Below are positions 5,954 to 6,156 of a DNA stretch of 6,156 bases, piece by piece (position 1 is the first letter of the stretch; each line of letters begins with the position of its first letter). The notes beneath the pieces are model-generated. The model searched no databases, had not been told where the DNA came from, and saw only the letters and a list, made by a program, of their open reading frames with translations. The position numbers were made by a program, and so were the translations under genes. Source of the DNA: Acidobacteriota bacterium (GTDB lineage: Bacteria; Acidobacteriota; Terriglobia; Terriglobales; Acidobacteriaceae); contig JAJYBT010000178.1 of assembly GCA_021778875.1 (NCBI GenBank), forward strand, positions 1 to 6,156. The letters are read 5' to 3'.

Positions 5954-6156
<203 letters not shown>

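Overview
The window is GC-rich bacterial DNA. It carries four genes on the minus strand and, at the right edge, the start of one divergent gene on the plus strand. The large TonB-dependent-type outer-membrane protein with LPL(S/T)GR motifs, the secreted two-domain VOC protein and the Ig-like lipoprotein together suggest a Gram-negative soil bacterium of the Acidobacteriota (Acidobacteriaceae/Terriglobia-like). That placement is inferred from protein style; the window holds no rRNA or other phylogenetic marker apart from the first 66 codons of obg.

Layout, left to right. Positions 1-529 (minus): the N-terminal 176 residues of a lipoprotein with an Ig-like domain, cut by the window edge. Positions 626-706: a nested 81-bp palindromic element (A) that begins exactly at the stop codon of the next gene. 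Positions 706-960 (minus): a small two-helix membrane protein starting at GTG behind a clear GGAGGG ribosome binding site. Positions 961-1342: no confident gene, but a second inverted-repeat element (B, 1173-1290) whose ends match those of element A. Positions 1343-2272 (minus): a secreted two-domain VOC/glyoxalase-fold protein whose last codons form a 10-bp palindrome followed by tandem stops. Positions 2353-5598 (minus): a 1081-residue Oar-like TonB-dependent receptor that lacks the usual N-terminal carboxypeptidase-regulatory-like domain. Positions 5599-5956: divergent control region with a 12-bp palindrome and a possible 15-codon leader ORF. Positions 5957-6156 (plus): start of the Obg/CgtA ribosome-assembly GTPase.

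The receptor and the VOC gene are 80 bp apart on one strand and could be co-transcribed. The products of the four minus-strand genes are predicted to be exported or membrane-located, whereas obg is cytosolic housekeeping.

The most unusual signal is the pair of elements A and B. Both end in the 10-bp inverted repeat GGCAGGTGGC/GCCACCTGCC, both enclose a stem-loop containing an AAGGATG arm, and together they bracket the small membrane gene. They look like members of a REP- or MITE-like dispersed palindrome family. This rests on direct reading of the sequence; the family and its copy number need a genome-wide search.
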